From the NCBI GenBank assembly GCA_038503035.1, contig JAVSML010024002.1, positions 934,587 to 998,586 of the forward strand: a DNA stretch of 64,000 nucleotides. Reading direction: 5' to 3'. The stretch comes from Crocodylus rhombifer (taxonomy: Eukaryota; Chordata; Crocodylia; Crocodylidae). Both the position numbers and the translations under genes were made by a program. Positions 58,708 to 64,000 of this stretch are shown here, in pieces (the stretch's first letter is position 1; each line of letters begins with the position of its first letter). The notes under the pieces were generated by a model. That model did not search any database, was not told the DNA's origin, and was given only the letters and a program-made list of their open reading frames with translations.

Positions 58708-59244
58708 TATCGCATATTCTTGGACTATTACAGCTACAATATCCCTGTAATAGGGTACTGTTACTCTTTAAATCTGTGGAATGCTATGCTGTCATAAAGT
58801 TAGAACAGTTTCAGAGCAGTCACAGGTTAAGTCTTAATACCGCCTCAGACCTGCACAATTTTGACTTTCCACAAGAAGACCTGGTGAACAGGAGCCAGGA
58901 CTCTAGTCCATCTCTGGGCTGGGAGAGGGAAGGTTGCACATAGCTTGGAGGCAAATAAATCATACCATACTAGGGCAAGGCTGATACCCAGCTGAGAGTA
59001 ACTTCCATTCTTCTCACAAGGCAGGTGGTACGTTTTTTGTTGGCTTGGAGCCAGCAGTGCTCCCCCTGAGCAGTAGTATTCAGTAGGGTTGAAAGTTTGT
59101 CCATGGAGTAAAGGAGTGGGAAGGGCTAGGAATGGTGTATCCTGGAAAGAAAATAGAGGGTGCCTATACACATGCTCTGACATGTTCTAATTAAATTAAT
59201 CAAGTATGCTCCTCATTCTGATTAGAATGCTCTAGCATTGCTAC
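58708..59244. other. No feature recognised
   Basis: Unassigned; the frame 58845-59183 (minus, 112 codons) has no domain. Confidence 0.5.
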
Positions 59245-59279
59245 AGTGACATATGTATAAGTCCCTGTGGGTTTAAAAT

Positions 59280-59341
59280 GGCCTCTGGGGCACTTTAACT
59301 AAAGCTCATTGAGAGAACTTTAATTAAAGTGTCCCATGGCC
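59280..59341. repeat. Imperfect palindrome in a probable MITE
   Basis: GGGGCACTTTAACTAAAG (ending 59304) faces CTTTAATTAAAGTGTCCC (59318-59335), with GGCC outside both. It lies in a stretch (about 59245-59470) of short inverted words resembling other crocodilian/turtle MITEs; outer ends were not fixed. Confidence 0.55.
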
Positions 59342-59670
59342 TTTTTAAATGCATAGGACCTTAATACAGGTGACTTGGAGGCATCTTAATTAGGGTGGCT
59401 CTCCAGGAATCGTTTTAGTTAAAACGCCCCACCACCACCACTCAGCATGTATATAGGCACCCGGAGTGTTTTGTCTCCTTGGAACAGACTAACAATGATC
59501 TGGAATAACAGAGATAAAACAGATCAAAGATCACCCTCACCTGAAATGACATGACTAAAATATTTAGAGGGCACTTAGGATGCGTTAACACCCTTAACAG
59601 GTGAGTGCTCTTGTTTTAAGTGCCCTTATGAAGGTTTAACGGTGACCTGTAACACCACCCTAAGATAACA

Positions 59671-59780
59671 TAATAACATATGAAGTGCCATACTAGATCA
59701 GATCAATGGTCCACATCCAGTCCATCAATCTTTCTCTGACAGTGGCAGAAGTGGATGCTACAGAGGGAGAGCACTGAACC
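59671..59780 (+). mobile_element. Sauropsid-type dispersed repeat fragment
   Basis: ATGAAGTGCCATACTAGATC, AGATCAATGGTCCACATCCA, TCTCTGACAGTGGCAGAAG and CAGAGGGAGAGCACTGAACC follow the order of a repeat very common in turtles, crocodilians and birds ('GGCCATACTGGGTCAGACCA ... CTGACAGTGGCCAATGCC'). The class is not certain to me. Confidence 0.55.
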
Positions 59781-59793
59781 AGAAATCTCTAGA

Positions 59794-59890
59794 GCAGAGC
59801 TCCTCAACCCCCGGACTGTGGGCCAAATCCAGCCATGGCATCTCTGTGTCACATCACCTCCCTCCTTGTAGCTGGGTCAGGGCTGAGATT
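59794..59890 (+). mobile_element. hAT-like left end fragment
   Basis: CAGAGCTCCTCAACCCCCGG then GGGCCAAATCCAGCCATGGC resembles the start of hAT elements (CAGnGnTnnTCAACC). The right end is missing. Confidence 0.4.
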
Positions 59891-60855
59891 AGCAAACCAT
59901 GGGAAGAGGAGCCCATTTCAATATTTTATGTTAAATATATATTAATGTTGATGTCTGTAGTCTTCAATTCCAAATGTCTGCATGTCCACCCACAGTCTTT
60001 AGTCAGGGGCATCAGGATTCACTAGAAATGTTGAACCTTTAAATTTAGGAGCACTTTTGCCTGCTGAACTGACTTTATTGACCAAGTGTTGCGTGTATCT
60101 CATTGCCCAGGTTGGAGTTGTATCATTGCCTTTTGTTCAACAGCGTGTGGAGGGCAAAATTTTCTTGACTATTTGTATTATCGGCTGTCCAGATTGTCCA
60201 AAATCCTTTAAATGTACAGAAGACTTTGTCTGCATCCTTCTCTTTTAACTTTGTTGTCATTTTAACACCTAAAAAATTTAAAATTTAATCTTCAGTCAAG
60301 AACCTTATGCTGGATACACACACTCAGACTACAAGGAACATAGGAGAATATATTAGTTAGCAAAACAGAGTGATTGAGCATTTCAGAAGCCCAGCCAGTA
60401 ATGCAGCTTTTGTAGGGATCATGGCTAAAACGAATTTGAGGAGGAATTCAGAATAGCCAATGAGTTAGCTTTGCATGGGAGAAGGCTCTGAGAAGGTGTT
60501 TGTTTGGAAATTAACAAAAGGGTAAAGGAAGGTGGCAAAATGGAGGTCTGTTGATGCTGAATGAGATGATACGTTGCTTGGGATTTCATGATTCACAACA
60601 TACTTCCATAACTGACTCATGATAATTACTATATTTTTCCCATACATTTTCAAAAGTCATTAATGGAATATATTGACATTTTGTTCACAGACAAAATTTC
60701 TTGAAACACTAAGCCAGGTTTTCTATTTATACATTCTTTCCAAGTAGTAACAATGGTGTAGAATGAATACCATGCTTTCTATTATTATAATTTATAATAT
60801 TTATTAATTTATTTCCAGTTGCAAGCTTAAAGTGCTTAACACGTCACTAGAGTCA
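59891..60855. other. No feature recognised
   Basis: AT-rich, unassigned. Confidence 0.5.
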
Positions 60856-60859
60856 GAAA

Positions 60860-60970
60860 AATAAATATAATGATCCCTATTTTATAGATAAAAAACTGAG
60901 TTGTACATTAAATCAGTACAAAAACCAGAAATGTGCCAGGAACCTGGCTCCTAGCAAAGTGTTTTAACTA
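60860..60970 (-). mobile_element. MIR-type SINE fragment
   Basis: AATGATCCCTATTTTATAGA, AAAAACTGAG and CCAGGAACCTGGCTCC follow the reversed MIR order ('TATCCCCATTTTACAGATGAGGAAACTGAG'). Confidence 0.55.
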
Positions 60971-61256
60971 CAGTGTTGTTATGCAGTTCTTACTGGATGT
61001 CAGCATTGAATACTGAATAAACTGTAACGCGGCATGAGAAATGTATGAAGAAAGTCTAACATATATTTGCAGCATATTTCTGGTCTACTGTCCTTTGTCA
61101 ATCACATATCATTTGTCAATATACTTGTTACAAGCTTCTGGAAGCCATCAATCTTATTTCGTAATCAGAAATGGGCCTATTGGGAATAAACTACTGCCAG
61201 AACCATCCTTTGTGTCATTGCGAACAATGTCCATTTTAATAAATGTCAGTCTCCAT

Positions 61257-61325
61257 ATGTGTGTGTGTGTGTATATATGTATATATTTATATGTATGTGT
61301 GTGTGTGTGTGTATATATATATAAT
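61257..61325. repeat. (TG)n/(TA)n compound microsatellite
   Basis: TG runs at 61258-61272 and about 61294-61311 separated and followed by TATATA runs. Confidence 0.95.
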
Positions 61326-62640
61326 ATAAGGGTTTTTTTACCACTAAAAACTACAGGAAAAAAGCTTATTGCCACAAGGTAAGATTTAAGCAGAAAAACT
61401 TACAGGGTTTGTTTCAGGTGATCCAGAAGCTAAATGAATCCTGAAGGTTAAGGTCTTAAACTTGATGCAATTCTCAGAGGTTTAAGCTTCATAATTTACA
61501 TAATGCCACAGGTGAACATAATAGGTCAAGAAGATTTCTATCCCAAGAACTCTACGGTTCAACAGGTAAAGAGTCACTTTCCTTCTGCCCGTGTGGAAGA
61601 GCAGTCCAATAATGGAAATGTGGTTCTGCGTTACGATTATAGAAGCGTAGGGCTGGATTGTGCTTCATAGTTCAGCTATTCAAATAGCTGTTCCAAATCG
61701 TTATGGCATATTTTAAAATCTCGGTGTTATTGTTCAGGAGAAAGAGGAAAGAAACATAGGTTGTTGAATTTTCTCTACTTTCTGCAGCAGTTAGCGTCGT
61801 TAATGCATGAGTTGCTAATGAAGTCTAAAAATCCATGTTAAAGAGAAAAAAGATATACATTTTCAGAGATGTACATTACCACTGTCTTCATTCTCTTGCC
61901 AGTCTGAAAGACATATTTGCTCTTCGGTGCTTAATTATTCTTAGGGGATTTTATTAGAGATTAAAATGGAGGCTAACTTTATCTTTCTCAGCACTGAATA
62001 GGAAATTACAGAGTTACCCATGTTAGAATTAAACACACTAATATTGCTCAAAAACATCTAATCAGCTTTAGCATTGAAGGATGGTTCTAATGAGAGGCTT
62101 TCTGCTCATTTGTTAACAGATCAGGTGCAATAAAGACGTGCATTATGCATTATGCCTCATTGCTTCCTTAGTCCAACAGAATTTAAAACAAAAATAATAC
62201 TTCAGCCTTCATTTGTATTCAGTCCTCAGCTATTAGAAAGAAACACTGTCAATAACATAATAGAATTTAGCTAATGTATCTGCTAACAAATATGGAAGTA
62301 ATGAAATTCATAACTCCACAACTGCTGATGTCTGTAACAAATGGTGCAGTGGTGGTACACAAATTAGCAATGCTTCATCTTGACCATAGCTTAAAAGAAA
62401 AATAGTGTGTGCGCTGAAGTCAATATGTCCTTGAGAATATGCCTGGTAACAACTAGATACTTCAAGATTTTTCTCGTGACTCTCATGTTTTGCCTTCCTT
62501 CCCCCATCAAGTTAGCTGGCATATTTTCCTTCCGACCGGTAGTTTACTGGCCTTCCGGACAATGTGGAGTTGTTGACACCTGAAATTGGGTGGGCACAAG
62601 TGACAAGTAAAGGTGGTTCCATCACTAGGTAAAATTGATA
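61326..62640. other. No gene; possible conserved noncoding DNA
   Basis: About 1.3 kb without a recognised repeat. 61800-62330 is AT-rich but complex, with homeodomain-type words (CTAATATTGC, TTAATGCATGAG, GCATTATGCATTATG). Impression only. Confidence 0.35.
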
Positions 62641-62648
62641 CCGTAGCT

Positions 62649-63278
62649 TAGGGCAGGCATTTTCAACCTTTTTGGGGCAGCGTACCCTCGACGGCTGGAC
62701 GCAGAGTGTGTGTGTGGGGGAGAGGGCATAGCACGCAGATGAACACAGAGAGCGCAGCCTTCCCCTACCCCCTGCATCCAGCTGGGTGGGTGGTGCCTGC
62801 ACAAGATGGTGCATGGTGGCGCTCTGTCCCTGCCCCCCCATGACTACCCCTAGGGCCTTCTTAAGTACCCCGGGGGGTATGCATACCCCTTATTGACAAC
62901 CCCTGGCTTAGGGTCATCAAATTTATCAGGTCCTGTGGAGCAAAGGAGTGAAACAGAGACTATCCATGGGCTGGATCGGGCCTACAGAGTGGCCCTGCAT
63001 GCAGGATCCAGAGCATGGTACCAATTAGCTGCAGGTGCTGCATGCAACATGTGCACTGAGACCATCCTCTCATGCCGTGTGCAGTGCGCACACATGTCCT
63101 GGCCCCTCATATTGCAAGCAGCACATGTCAGACTGGCCTCACACACCACATGTAGTGCACAGGGCTGCGGCCAGTGTGCACTGCATGTGGCATGCAGGTC
63201 CAGTTTGAGACCTGCAGGACTGATGCTCAGGTTCTACAGGCCAGATCCAGCCCATGGACCATGCCTCTGACACTCCTG
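62649..63278. mobile_element. Outer hAT element, interrupted
   Basis: The right end reverse-complements to CAGGAGTGTCAGAGGCATGG, a hAT terminus of the CAGGGGTGTCAAA type. The left end is TAGGG at 62649-62653, resuming as TCATCAAATTTATC at 62914 after the nested element. The 8-bp flanks are CCGTAGCT (62641-62648) and CCATAGCT (63279-63286), 7 of 8 matching. Without the insert it is about 370 bp. There is no transposase; the 125-codon frame at 62893-63270 is spurious. Confidence 0.65.
62654..62905. mobile_element. Inner hAT element, 252 bp
   Basis: Ends CAGGCATTTTCAACC and (reverse-complemented) CAGGGGTTGTCAATAAGG. A perfect 8-bp target duplication GCTTAGGG lies at 62646-62653 and 62906-62913. 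It sits in the left end of the outer hAT element, so it inserted later. No transposase. Confidence 0.88.
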
Positions 63279-63286
63279 CCATAGCT

Positions 63287-64000
63287 GGTTAGAAACAAAA
63301 TAACTGATGTGTACTTGCCCTGGGGAGATTTTGTAATGGTTCCCGTTAGCTTAAAGCGTTGGAGAAGGAAATCTATACCTCAAACCCTTTCTAAATTCAA
63401 GTAGTGAATCTATGTTGGGGAGCTGTTTTATTGATGGCAACATTATAGTGCGTATAAGATTTTCCCAAAACTGTAAAATAAATGCCCATGTAAAGATTAA
63501 TATGAGGGCAGGGGAACACACAATCAAAAATAATGAATTATTGCCTACAGGATGACGCTAATTTCTAAAGAACAGCCACAGAGAGAAGAAAATAACAGCC
63601 AAATTATTTCGTAGGAACCTCTGTCAGAGAGGCAAGTAACCAGTAATAGTTCTTTTTCCCATTTAGCCATGTCATTCTATTCAGATATAGCTTTAAGAAT
63701 GAATGTACATATTAGCTGCAGCTGAAATGTCTATGTTAGCCATTTCTGCAGACACATTTCCAGATGCTCTACAATGGTATATGCTTATGAGCCTGGAGGT
63801 TGCAAGATTTTTCTGCTAGCGATGTGCTGGTGCTTCGAAGTCTGATGCCAGAGCTGAACTTGCCAGCAGTTCAATGACATAGAAAAAAAATCTCTGTTCA
63901 AGCTCAATTTCTATTTCCTTACATGTACAATGCATCCTCTTTCAGTACAAGTACCTTTTGACATGTATAAGAGGATACGCTTCCGGTACAAGTACTATTT
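63287..64000. other. No feature recognised
   Basis: AT-rich, unassigned. Confidence 0.5.

Noticed and set aside
62893..63270. 125-codon plus-strand frame
   Set aside because: It lies within the non-autonomous outer hAT element and has no transposase features.
1..64000. CRISPR arrays, operons or other prokaryotic systems
   Set aside because: No spaced direct repeats, no dense same-strand genes and no ribosome-binding-site pattern; the content is vertebrate repeats.

Overview
This window reads as a vertebrate, intron-rich or intergenic stretch with no protein-coding host gene that I can recognise. The organism is most likely a sauropsid. The best guess is a crocodilian, with a turtle as the alternative. 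The evidence is several CR1 LINE copies on both strands, ancient MIR-type SINEs and L3-like LINE remnants shared across amniotes, several families of short inverted-repeat DNA transposons, and nothing resembling Alu, B1 or young L1. Codon-like open frames are short, AT-rich and scattered, as expected from chance.

Layout. 1-11 kb: mostly unassigned AT-rich DNA with a mariner-like MITE (1825-2428), a TA-flanked inverted-repeat element (2942-3728), a MIR-type SINE, a short fold-back element (4617-4706) and a second MIR. 11-25 kb: CR1 3' pieces at 11.2, 15.9 and 25.0 kb, a second TA-flanked element (17972-18621), a U2 snRNA-like 5' fragment (20239) and a 252-bp MITE (20995). 25-34.5 kb: long unassigned stretches, then a decayed L3/CR1-like LINE (31.6-34.5 kb) interrupted by LTR-like sequence and a small MITE. 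34.5-36.2 kb: an unusual GC-rich, tandemly repetitive block whose strand skew flips in the middle. 36-49 kb: MIR, CR1, another LINE remnant, and a repeat carrying a promoter-like CCAAT/TATA pair on the minus strand. 49-57 kb: a hAT element with target duplication, a 76-bp tandem repeat joined to a 408-bp fold-back element, a CA microsatellite, and the largest CR1 copy (53855-56645, minus), which keeps an uninterrupted ORF1 esterase frame but has a broken ORF2. 57-64 kb: a solo LTR inserted in a CR1 tail with a perfect 5-bp target duplication, fold-backs, and one hAT element nested inside another.

No set of genes acting together is visible. The window records successive transposon insertions, and at several places the order of insertion can be read from the target-site duplications. 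Family names rest on remembered motifs, not on a database search.
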